Assembly: GCA_022361315.1 (NCBI GenBank)
Contig: JAKSBB010000036.1
Coordinates: forward strand, 1-16,084
Length of the DNA: 16,084 nucleotides
Origin: Desulfobacterales bacterium
Lineage (GTDB): Bacteria > Desulfobacterota > Desulfobacteria > Desulfobacterales > Desulfobacteraceae
Direction: 5' to 3'
Shown here: positions 8,028-14,998 of the stretch, in pieces
How the letters are laid out: each line of letters opens with the position of its first letter
Position numbering within the stretch: position 1 is the stretch's first letter
The notes under the pieces: model-generated
What the model was told of the DNA's origin: nothing
Seen by the model: only the letters and a program-made list of their open reading frames with translations
The model's database searches: none
Translations under genes and position numbers: made by a program

Positions 8028-8438
8028 ATGGACGCCAAGATCGAAACCAACTATTACATCCTCACCCCATTGCCCAAACTATTGATGATAACGATCCTGT
8101 CAGCCTGGGATGATCGGGTTGTTGACGATTATATAGCGGATCTCAAAGGGGTCACCGACAGGTTTTACGCCAAGCGGCCATGGGCTGTGTTTATCGATCT
8201 GAGTCACTGGGAACTCAACACACCTGAAGCGGAAAACAAACTCTGGGAATCCAACCGGAACTACAGCAACAATCCCACCCACGCAGCATTTGTCATCGGA
8301 GATTCGGAAACCAAACGCTGGCAGATGGAGAACATGCTGAAGGGTGTTGAAAACTTCATCCCCCGCCTGTTTCTCAACAGGCAAGAGGCTAACGCCTGGC
8401 TGAATCAGCTTGGATATAACCTGCCCGAAAGCCTTTAA
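8028..8438 (+). CDS. Small hypothetical protein, possibly STAS/SpoIIAA-like
   Basis: A 136-residue soluble protein without signal peptide or membrane helix. It alternates predicted strands and helices: ILTPLPKLLMITIL, then a helix with VVDDYIADLKGVTDRF, then WAVFIDLSHW, then AAFVIGDSETKRWQMENML, and ends in FLNRQEANAWLNQLG. This order, with an edge strand FIDLS, resembles STAS or SpoIIAA-like folds, including the common ending in which a phenylalanine-rich strand precedes EAxxWL. The match is structural impression only. It lies 136 bases downstream of the anti-sigma gene; STAS proteins often act as anti-sigma antagonists, but usually of kinase-type anti-sigma factors rather than zinc-domain ones. 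No clear ribosome binding site precedes the ATG; a weak TTGACC/TAACTT pair upstream is not convincing as a promoter. Confidence 0.7.
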   Translation: MDAKIETNYYILTPLPKLLMITILSAWDDRVVDDYIADLKGVTDRFYAKRPWAVFIDLSHWELNTPEAENKLWESNRNYSNNPTHAAFVIGDSETKRWQMENMLKGVENFIPRLFLNRQEANAWLNQLGYNLPESL

Positions 8439-8497
8439 TTATTGTCTCTTCCCGCATCATCTACCCAATCCTGAGTTTATATTTCCCAGGGTTTATA

Positions 8498-8527
8498 TTG
8501 AATTTGTGTACCACATTGTGATATAAT
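8498..8527 (+). promoter_or_regulatory. Sigma-70 type promoter with extended -10 ahead of the MOSC-YcaO unit
   Basis: A perfect TATAAT is at 8522-8527, preceded by TG one base upstream (extended -10, TGATATAAT). A -35 candidate TTGAAT (four of six consensus bases) lies at 8498-8503, giving an 18-base spacer. Transcription would start near 8534, about 50 bases before the MOSC start. This is the best promoter-like sequence I find in the window. It fits the change of gene group here. Confidence 0.6.
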
Positions 8528-8586
8528 TGTAGACTTAGGCCAGTTAAACCGGCCACTTGAACACAAAAAAGAACCGGGACAGGACA

Positions 8587-9021
8587 ATGAAAATCGTATC
8601 CATTGCTGTTAGCAAAAAGAAAGGTACCACCAAAACCTGCGTGGACCGTGTGCAACTCATTGAAAATCATGGTATAGAAGGTGACGCCCATGCCGGTGAC
8701 TGGCACCGGCAGCTCAGCTTTCTGGCCGCGGAAAGCATCCGGAAGGCTGAAACCGATGATTTTAAGCTCAACTTCGGGGATTTTGCCGAAAACATTGCCA
8801 CCACAGGGGTTGACTGGAAATCTTTGCCCCTTGGCCAGCAGGTCAGACTGGGGGATGATGCCCTGGTGGAAATCACCCAGATCGGTAAGGAATGCCATAA
8901 GAAGTGCGCCATCTTTTACCGGACCGGAGATTGTATCATGCCCAAAGAAGGGGTGTTTGCAAAAATCCTTGTGGGCGGCACCATAACGACCGGAGATACC
9001 ATCCAACTGGTGGAGAAATAA
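8587..9021 (+). CDS. Short MOSC domain protein
   Basis: A 144-residue protein made of one MOSC domain (Moco sulfurase C-terminal type). Family features are GIEGDAHAG at residues 29-37, a WHRQLSFLA stretch, GDFAENI at about 64-70, PLGQQVRLGD, and the cysteine region GKECHKKC with C103 and C107, plus C116. MOSC domains are sulfur-carrier or pyranopterin-binding modules. Short stand-alone forms in anaerobes often lie near molybdenum cofactor genes, but none is present here. ATG 8587 is chosen over the TTG at 8557 because the extra residues are a lysine-rich tail and ATG is preceded by gggacagga. The gene starts a unit with ycaO 51 bases downstream, which links it to another sulfur-related family. 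Confidence 0.85.
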   Translation: MKIVSIAVSKKKGTTKTCVDRVQLIENHGIEGDAHAGDWHRQLSFLAAESIRKAETDDFKLNFGDFAENIATTGVDWKSLPLGQQVRLGDDALVEITQIGKECHKKCAIFYRTGDCIMPKEGVFAKILVGGTITTGDTIQLVEK

Positions 9022-9072
9022 AAAACATAAACCGAAAGTATCCCTAAAATTCAGAAAGGCAGCAGCAAAGCC

Positions 9073-10803
9073 ATGGGTTATGAAATAAAATTACAAGATG
9101 CCAAAAAAGGCTATACCTACGATCAGGATAAAATCATGTCTCCCGAAGAAACCGTCCGCCGGTTCAAGGAGAAGACAGCCGCATTGGATCTGGATATATT
9201 GAGCCAGACCCGCCGAATCGACAACGGCAGGCTGGACATCCCGGTATTCTTTTCAGAATGCGGTGTGGATGCCAAAAAGGTCACCGGCACCAACAAGCAG
9301 ATGGGAAAAGGCGGTACACCGGAGCAGTCCGAAGCCAGTGCGGTGATGGAGCTGGGAGAACGTTTTTCATTCTTCTCCTTTGTAAACAAGGAAGAAAACT
9401 TCTTTTACGCCACACCTGGGGAACTGGGGGACGAGGCTTTTGATTACGACCAGATCATCAAATCCGTTCACGACAACGAAGCAGATGCCCTGAAGGTCAA
9501 GCCCGTATTCGACCGTCTGCCGCTGCAGTGGACCAAGGGCTACAATATCACCCGCAAAAAAGTGGTGAATATTCCCTTTAACTGGTTTTATATGATCAAC
9601 GAGTTCAACGGTCCCAGCGCAGGTAACTGCCAGGAAGAGGCCCTGAGCCAGGGTATCTGCGAGCTCGTGGAACGCCACACCTCTTCCCTTGTCAGCCACG
9701 GCCGCCTGGATGTTCCGGGTATCCGTCTGGAATCCTTTACCGATCCTCTGGTTAAAGAGATGCTGGCCAAATACAAGGCACAGGGCATAGAGGTATTTGC
9801 CACGGACTTCTCCCTGGATACGGGGGTTCCCACCATCGGTGTCATGGCCTGGGACCCGGCCACATTCCCGGATCTCAGTGAAATTGTCTGGACTGCCGGC
9901 ACCTCACCGGACCCGGAGAAAGCCATGAGCCGTGCCCTCACAGAAGTGGCTCAGTTGGCTGGGGATTTCAACTCCGGCTCCAACTACGTGGCATCCGGAC
10001 TGCCCAAATTCACCGACATCAAAGATGCAGCATTCATCACCCATCCCAAAACCATGGTGGACGCCCAGGATCTGCCCGACCTGTCCTCGGACAACATCCG
10101 GACAGAGGTGGAAAACCTGGTGAAGACCCTGGAAGAACGGGGCTTTGATCTGCTTGTGATCAACACCATGCACGATGGGCTTGAAATCCCCGCCTTCTAT
10201 TCCATCATGCCCGGCGCCCACTTCCGGGAAAGGGCAGCTGCGGCCAGCGTCGGTATGTTCTCGGCCCGCCTGATTACGGAAAACTTTGACCCCCTCCAGG
10301 CCCTGGTTCGCCTGGACAACCTGGAAGAGGCCCTTCCCGGTCAATACTACACCAGTTTCTACAAAGGATTGATGCTGGCGGCTATCTACGACCATGAAGA
10401 GGCGCTCACAGAATTTGAAACCGCCCTGGAAAGAGACCCGGCCCAGCTGAACCTGCCGGATATTTATTCTCACATGGCCGCCTGTCTAAAGGACCTGGAG
10501 CAATATGACAGGGCCATAGACACCTGCCAAAAGGGCCTTGCCATTGATCCACAGCGGCCGGATATGTTCAACACTGCCGGCGCCTGCCACTTCATGAGCA
10601 AATCCTTTGAGCCGGCCATTGAAAACTTTGAAAAAGCCCTTGAAGTAGACCCGTCCCTGGCCATCAACTACGCCAATATCGGTTCCTGCTACAGGGAGCT
10701 GGGTGAACCCCAGCTGGCCATCCAGTATTATGAAATGGCTCTGAAAATAGACCCCTCCATCGAATTTGCCAGGGATAATATTGAAAAACTAAAAAACCAA
10801 TAA
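9073..10803 (+). CDS. YcaO domain protein with C-terminal TPR repeats
   Basis: A 576-residue cytosolic protein. The N-terminal 420 residues or so form a YcaO domain, the ATP-using fold that activates peptide-backbone amides in azoline and thioamide synthesis. ATP/Mg-binding blocks are present: SEASAVMELGERF with E93, E96 and R97; SAGNCQEEALSQGICELVER with E189, E197, E200 and R201; and SRALTEVAQL with R287 and E291. These resemble E. coli YcaO (586 residues), which assists methylthiolation of ribosomal protein S12. Residues about 424-576 hold four TPR units, each ending in a DP-type turn (ALERDP, LAIDP, ALEVDP, ALKIDP). The C-terminus lacks the proline-rich tail usual in RiPP azoline-forming YcaOs. 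No E1-like, TfuA, dehydrogenase or precursor peptide gene is adjacent, so a non-RiPP role is more likely. The ribosome binding site is weak. A terminator follows the stop. Confidence 0.9.
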   Translation: MGYEIKLQDAKKGYTYDQDKIMSPEETVRRFKEKTAALDLDILSQTRRIDNGRLDIPVFFSECGVDAKKVTGTNKQMGKGGTPEQSEASAVMELGERFSFFSFVNKEENFFYATPGELGDEAFDYDQIIKSVHDNEADALKVKPVFDRLPLQWTKGYNITRKKVVNIPFNWFYMINEFNGPSAGNCQEEALSQGICELVERHTSSLVSHGRLDVPGIRLESFTDPLVKEMLAKYKAQGIEVFATDFSLDTGVPTIGVMAWDPATFPDLSEIVWTAGTSPDPEKAMSRALTEVAQLAGDFNSGSNYVASGLPKFTDIKDAAFITHPKTMVDAQDLPDLSSDNIRTEVENLVKTLEERGFDLLVINTMHDGLEIPAFYSIMPGAHFRERAAAASVGMFSARLITENFDPLQALVRLDNLEEALPGQYYTSFYKGLMLAAIYDHEEALTEFETALERDPAQLNLPDIYSHMAACLKDLEQYDRAIDTCQKGLAIDPQRPDMFNTAGACHFMSKSFEPAIENFEKALEVDPSLAINYANIGSCYRELGEPQLAIQYYEMALKIDPSIEFARDNIEKLKNQ

Positions 10804-10813
10804 ACCTAATCTT

Positions 10814-10845
10814 CCCCCGGGATCATTTCCCGGGGGTATGTTTTT
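10814..10845 (+). terminator. Intrinsic terminator after the YcaO gene
   Basis: A perfect 9-base stem (cccccggga at 10814-10822 with tcccggggg at 10828-10836) and a 5-base loop are followed by tatgttttt. It sits 10 bases after the YcaO stop and 8 bases before the next start, so it separates the two genes or attenuates readthrough. Confidence 0.75.
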
Positions 10846-10853
10846 CCCGGGGA

Positions 10854-11717
10854 ATGGACAATCTTCTGAACATATGCTCGGACCTTTTCGACAGGCTCCG
10901 CAATTTCTGGCACAGGGACACGACCCACAAGACCGTATCTGCCCTGCTGGTACTGATCTTTTTGCTCAGCCTGGCGGTCATTGAATTTAACAGGCACGGC
11001 ATGCTGCCGTCCTCCCTGGCACTCCAGGTTCCCACAAGTCACTACATGGCCATCAACCTGGCCTTCCTGCTGGTGCTGGTCATGGAAATTATAGGCATGA
11101 TTGTCACCCTGCCCGGCTCCATGTCCAGAGCCCTTGGCAAGCAATTTGAAATCCTGGCCCTGATCTTCCTGCGAAACGCCTTCAAGGAACTTTCGGTTTT
11201 GCCCGAGCCCATTTCCCTGGATCAGCACAACGAGGTACTGTGGCACATTCTCTCATACGGTTTCGGTGCCGTTGCCATATTTACCCTGCTGGGTATATAC
11301 GCAGCAATGCAGAAGCGGCTGGACAAGGCACTGGCTCCGGGACCGTCCCTGGACCGGTTCATTGCCGCTAAAAAAACCGTTGCCCTGTCCATGCTGGTGG
11401 TTTTCTGCGGCATGGGGATTTACAACGGGATGCTCAAACTTTCGGGGCAGCCCGCATTCAACTTTTTTCAATCCTTTTACACCGTATTGATTTTTTCGGA
11501 CATTCTCATGGTGTTGCTGGCCCAGATTTTCCTGCCCCAGTTTCCGGCCGTCTTCAGAAACTCCGGGTATGCCCTGGCCACCCTGCTCATCCGGTTGTCC
11601 CTCACCGCACCGGTTTATCTCAGTGTAATCATCGGCCTTTCTTCGGTAATGCTGGCCGTTTTTCTCACCCTGGTATATAACAAGTTCTATACGCCCCCGC
11701 GACGTGATTCGGGGTAA
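10854..11717 (+). CDS. Six-TM integral membrane protein of unknown function
   Basis: A 287-residue membrane protein that I do not recognise. Likely helices are at about residues 27-45, 66-86, 131-150, 173-190, 203-224 and 236-275 (the last long enough for two). Between helices 2 and 3 is a charged, partly amphipathic stretch at about 90-115 (GKQFEILALIFLRNAFKEL), which could be a surface helix or re-entrant segment. There is no signal peptide cleavage site and no known catalytic motif. The start ATG follows the terminator by 8 bases, with ccgggga almost touching it as a poor ribosome binding site; no alternative start exists upstream in frame before the YcaO stop. It lies 24 bases before the CoA-transferase/GNAT gene, so the two are probably co-transcribed. 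Its own promoter is not visible and may lie inside the YcaO gene. Confidence 0.8.
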   Translation: MDNLLNICSDLFDRLRNFWHRDTTHKTVSALLVLIFLLSLAVIEFNRHGMLPSSLALQVPTSHYMAINLAFLLVLVMEIIGMIVTLPGSMSRALGKQFEILALIFLRNAFKELSVLPEPISLDQHNEVLWHILSYGFGAVAIFTLLGIYAAMQKRLDKALAPGPSLDRFIAAKKTVALSMLVVFCGMGIYNGMLKLSGQPAFNFFQSFYTVLIFSDILMVLLAQIFLPQFPAVFRNSGYALATLLIRLSLTAPVYLSVIIGLSSVMLAVFLTLVYNKFYTPPRRDSG

Positions 11718-11741
11718 CTCATTTCCCAAAGGCAGGACCCC

Positions 11742-13610
11742 ATGTTTAAGAAAAAAGCACCCGCGTGGAAAAAACTCACCGTTTCCACGGACGAGGTACT
11801 GAAAAAAATAGAACCCGGCATGCACATCTTCATCGGCACCGGATCAGCAGAACCCAGAACCCTGGTGAACGCCCTGATGAGCGCAGAAGGCCACCGTCTG
11901 GAAGATCTGACGCTGATCCAGCTCCTGAGCTTTGGAGACGCCATTTCCTATAAGGCCCTTGAAACCCGGAGGTACCGGCTCAGGACCTTTTTCTCAGGCT
12001 GGGTGTCTGCCCAGGCCATCACTGCCGGCCGTGTGGATATGATTCCCTCCAGGTTCTCCTCTGTTCCCGCTCTGCTGAAAGAGGGACTGATCCCCGTGGA
12101 AGTGGCCTTTGTCCAGATTTCCCCCCCCAATGAAACAGGGTATTGCAGCCTGGGCCTGGGTGTGGATATTTCCCGCCGGGCCATGAAACATGCGGATATC
12201 GTTGTGGGAGAAATCAACGAAGATATCCCATTTACCCTGGGGGACACCTTTGTTCACATTGACGAATTTGATATGCTGGTGGAATCCACGGCACCGCCGT
12301 TCTACTTCCCCAGGTATCCGGTGGAACCGGTGTTTGACAAAATAGCAGAAAACGCCGCTTCCGTCATTGAGGACGGCACCTGCCTGGCCTTTACCTACGG
12401 CCCTATATTTGAGGCCCTTCCAAAATACCTGTCTAAAAAAAAGGACCTGGGTATCCACACCCCCTTCTTTACCGATGCCCTGATGGAACTTGTGGAAAGC
12501 GGCGCCGTCACCAACCGCCGGAAAGGTATGTTCAGGGGGCGGTCCCTGACCACCTATGCCCTGGGGTCCAAAGAACTGATGGAATGGCTGAACAAAAACC
12601 CCATGGTGGAATTCCAGGCCCTCGAGAAGGTATTTAACCCCATGGAGATCGGAAGGAACCGCAGGTTCGTTATGGTACTCCCCGTCCGCCGGGTGGATCT
12701 GTCGGGCCGGGTGGCCCTTCATGAGAGTTCCTCCGCCGTCTCCGCCGGTCCCGGACAAATCGCCGATATCCTCAACGGTGCGGAGATCTCCCAGGGCGGG
12801 TACACCATCGTGGCCCTGCCCAGCCGGAACCGGGACGGGGTGGCAAACATCAGGCTTTTCCTGGACGAAAGCCCGGAACTGCTCAGTCTGCCCGAATCCG
12901 TCGATCTGGTGGTCACCGAATACGGGGTGGCTCACCTGAGGGGGCGGACCCTGCGGGAAAGGGCCCAGGCCCTTATTGAGATCGCACATCCGGAAGACCG
13001 TCCCGGTCTTGTGGACGGCGGTAAGATGGAAAACCTCCTCTATCCGGACCAGATGTTCATTGAAGATTCCGCCCACTTTTATCCCAAAGAAATCGAAACC
13101 CGCCATACCTTCAAAAACGATCTCCAGGTGCGGTTCAGGGCCATCAAACCTTCGGACGAGGAACAGATGCGCAGGCTCTTTTACCGGTTTTCGGACAAGG
13201 CCATCTATTACCGGTACTTCAGCCCCATCAAATCCATGCCCCACGCCAAAATGCAGGCCTACGTAAATGTGGACTACCGGGATGTGATCTCCGTGGTGGG
13301 TCTGGCAGGAGATCCTGAAAAACAGACCCTCATCGCGGAAGCCCGGATCGCCAAATACCCGGACAAACCCGTGGTGGATATTGCCTTTGTCGTTGATGAA
13401 AACTACCAGGGCTACGGCATCGCGACCTTCCTCTACCAGATGCTGGCCAGGCTGGCCAAAGAAAAGGGGTATGTCAAAATGACGGCCGACGTGCTTTCCT
13501 CCAACCGGGCCATGCTTAAGGTATTTGAAAAGGGCGTATACCCTGTCACAGCCAAGCTGGAAGGCGGCGCCTACGCCCTGAATATTGATCTGACCAAAAC
13601 CACCAAATAA
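11742..13610 (+). CDS. CoA-transferase-like domain fused to a Pat-type GNAT acetyltransferase
   Basis: A 622-residue cytosolic fusion. Residues about 15-445 match the acetyl-CoA hydrolase/4-hydroxybutyrate CoA-transferase family: PNETGYCSLGLGVD, IHIDEFD-like FVHIDEFDMLVE, NNPMVE-like NKNPMVEFQ, then VVTEYGVAHLRGRTLRERA and IAHPEDR. Key catalytic parts differ: where the family has GIHTEM with its catalytic glutamate, this has GIHTPF with P241; the first glycine-rich loop reads FTYGPIFEA; the second reads SAGPGQIAD at 334-342 instead of GVGGQVDF. Residues about 464-622 are a GNAT domain like that of protein acetyltransferase Pat, with RYFSPIKSMPH and the acetyl-CoA loop Q556-G-Y-G-I-A561. The ATG at 11742 has aggcagga upstream. 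Likely roles are acyl-CoA-regulated protein acetylation, or a CoA-transferase using another residue. The fusion is clear; the function is inferred. Confidence 0.92.
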   Translation: MFKKKAPAWKKLTVSTDEVLKKIEPGMHIFIGTGSAEPRTLVNALMSAEGHRLEDLTLIQLLSFGDAISYKALETRRYRLRTFFSGWVSAQAITAGRVDMIPSRFSSVPALLKEGLIPVEVAFVQISPPNETGYCSLGLGVDISRRAMKHADIVVGEINEDIPFTLGDTFVHIDEFDMLVESTAPPFYFPRYPVEPVFDKIAENAASVIEDGTCLAFTYGPIFEALPKYLSKKKDLGIHTPFFTDALMELVESGAVTNRRKGMFRGRSLTTYALGSKELMEWLNKNPMVEFQALEKVFNPMEIGRNRRFVMVLPVRRVDLSGRVALHESSSAVSAGPGQIADILNGAEISQGGYTIVALPSRNRDGVANIRLFLDESPELLSLPESVDLVVTEYGVAHLRGRTLRERAQALIEIAHPEDRPGLVDGGKMENLLYPDQMFIEDSAHFYPKEIETRHTFKNDLQVRFRAIKPSDEEQMRRLFYRFSDKAIYYRYFSPIKSMPHAKMQAYVNVDYRDVISVVGLAGDPEKQTLIAEARIAKYPDKPVVDIAFVVDENYQGYGIATFLYQMLARLAKEKGYVKMTADVLSSNRAMLKVFEKGVYPVTAKLEGGAYALNIDLTKTTK

Positions 13611-13612
13611 AC

Positions 13613-13656
13613 GCCGGGACGCCTGCAGCAGCGAAAAAACTGCGTATCGGCCCGGC
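13613..13656 (+). other. Possible intercistronic stem-loop before the DsrE gene
   Basis: GCCGGG at 13613-13618 can pair with CCCGGC at 13651-13656, with an inner GCAG/CTGC pair around an A-rich loop. No T-tract follows, so it is not a typical terminator. It may only affect message stability between the fusion gene and the DsrE gene. Confidence 0.3.
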
Positions 13657-13675
13657 AAAACGAAAGGGAGGCCAA

Positions 13676-14020
13676 ATGAGCGAAAAAAATCATCTGTATC
13701 TTCTATGGACCAATGCGGACAAGCTGACAGCAGAAAAAATGGTGTTCATGTACACGGTAAACAGCCTGATCCACGGCTGGTGGGAGTACGCCACCCTGAT
13801 CATCTGGGGCGCTCCGGCAAAACTGGCCGCCGAAGATAAGGAAATTCAGGAAATGATCCGGGACGCACAGGAAAAAGGGGTTCATGTAACGGCCTGTAAA
13901 GCCTGTACGGATCAACTCGGTGTCACGGCCGAGGTTGAAGCCCTTGGTGTCGAGGTTAAATACTGGGGAGCGCCGCTTACGGAAATCCTCAAATCCAACG
14001 AAAAGCTGTTGACCATATAA
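13676..14020 (+). CDS. DsrE-family sulfur-relay-like protein
   Basis: A 114-residue protein with the DsrE/DsrF-like fold: an N-terminal strand LYLLWTNADK, strand ATLIIWGAPAKLAAED, helix EIQEMIRDAQEKG, and the cysteine strand VHVTACKACTDQLGV with C74 and C77. DsrE and TusD use a cysteine at about this place to carry persulfide sulfur. The GVEVKYWGAPLTEILKSNEK end also fits the family. It lacks DsrF and DsrH partners, so it belongs to the stand-alone DsrE-like group and not to the sulfur-oxidation dsrEFH set. The ATG has a strong ribosome binding site (aaagggagg). It follows the CoA-transferase/GNAT gene by 65 bases and precedes the dehydrogenase gene by 19. The partner is unknown; the MOSC and YcaO genes nearby are candidates by theme only. 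Confidence 0.86.
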   Translation: MSEKNHLYLLWTNADKLTAEKMVFMYTVNSLIHGWWEYATLIIWGAPAKLAAEDKEIQEMIRDAQEKGVHVTACKACTDQLGVTAEVEALGVEVKYWGAPLTEILKSNEKLLTI

Positions 14021-14039
14021 ACGGGACAGGGAGTCTGCC

Positions 14040-14984
14040 ATGGCCGTGACGATTATCTGCCCCAACTGGGACCTTAACCCCTGGATAACTGTGCTGAACG
14101 ACCAGGCCCGGAAACTGGGTATCAATGATCTGGACCTCCGGGTCTGGCCTGATGACGGTCCCGGAGAAGATGTTGAAATGGCACTGACCTGGGCGCATCC
14201 GCCGGGTGTGTTGAAGGCATATCCGAACCTTCAATGTATTTCCTCCATGGGCGCGGGTGTCGACCATTTGCTGTCGGACCCGGATCTGCCCGAAGGGGTT
14301 CCCGTGGTCCGGCTGGTGGACACGCATCTGATCCGCGATATGGCGGAATACGTTCTGCTGGCTGTACTGTCCCATTTCCGGCAGCTTGATATCTATCAGG
14401 CAGATCAATCCCGGAAACGATGGCAGCCGCGTCCCCCCATGGACAAGGCGGATTGCCCGGTGGGCATCATGGGGCTTGGCCAACTTGGAACGGCTGCCGC
14501 ACTTCGGCTAACAAAAGAAGGTTTTCCCGTGGCAGGCTGGCGGAATACGGAAGGCGGACTTCCCGGAGTTACCACCTTTCACGGGCAGAAACAACTGCCG
14601 GATTTTTTAAGCCGTTGCCGGGTTTTAATCTGCCTGCTGCCCCTGACTTCCGCCACCCGGCATATCCTGAATCTTGACCATTTTGCCCATCTGCCCTCCG
14701 GGGCATATCTCATCAATGTGGGCAGGGGCGGACACCTGAAGGAAGAAGATCTTATTCCGGCAATGGACAAGGGGCTTTTATCCGGTGCCTGTCTTGATGT
14801 ATTTGAAACCGAACCCCTGCCCGGTAGCCATCCGTTCTGGGCACATCCCCGAATCCGGATTACCCCGCATGTTTCAAGCCAGACAGATCCGGCATCCGTT
14901 GCCCCGCAAATCCTGGAAAACCTGGAAAGACTCAGAAACGGGAAAGCACTTGCAAACCCTGTAAATTTAGAAAAGGGATATTAA
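14040..14984 (+). CDS. D-2-hydroxyacid dehydrogenase, GhrA-like (glyoxylate/hydroxypyruvate reductase)
   Basis: A 314-residue NAD(P)H-dependent 2-hydroxyacid dehydrogenase closest in pattern to E. coli GhrA (312 residues), which reduces glyoxylate and hydroxypyruvate. Shared landmarks are SMGAGVDHLL near residue 70, RLVDTHL, the QP..P segment after the first linker, the nucleotide loop GLGQLG at 145-150, the LLPLT block, and the C-terminal RGY-like ending (here KGY). The catalytic set is R229 (NVGRGGHL), E258 (DVFETEPLP) and H277 (ITPHVSS). The protein is complete. ATG 14040 has acagggag upstream at good distance. It lies between the DsrE gene and a LysE-type exporter, 14 bases before the latter. 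The exact substrate is inferred from family resemblance, so I leave the symbol empty. Confidence 0.9.
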   Translation: MAVTIICPNWDLNPWITVLNDQARKLGINDLDLRVWPDDGPGEDVEMALTWAHPPGVLKAYPNLQCISSMGAGVDHLLSDPDLPEGVPVVRLVDTHLIRDMAEYVLLAVLSHFRQLDIYQADQSRKRWQPRPPMDKADCPVGIMGLGQLGTAAALRLTKEGFPVAGWRNTEGGLPGVTTFHGQKQLPDFLSRCRVLICLLPLTSATRHILNLDHFAHLPSGAYLINVGRGGHLKEEDLIPAMDKGLLSGACLDVFETEPLPGSHPFWAHPRIRITPHVSSQTDPASVAPQILENLERLRNGKALANPVNLEKGY

Positions 14985-14998
14985 CTAAGGATATTATT

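Noticed and set aside
11994..13658. A 554-codon open frame on the minus strand opposite the CoA-transferase/GNAT gene.
   Set aside because: The + strand frame has clear family motifs throughout. The antisense frame is rich in G, H, P and F with no domain pattern, as expected from mirror codon bias.
13676..14020. Evidence of a dissimilatory sulfur-oxidation dsrEFH operon.
   Set aside because: Only a single DsrE-like gene is present, with no DsrF, DsrH or DsrC nearby.
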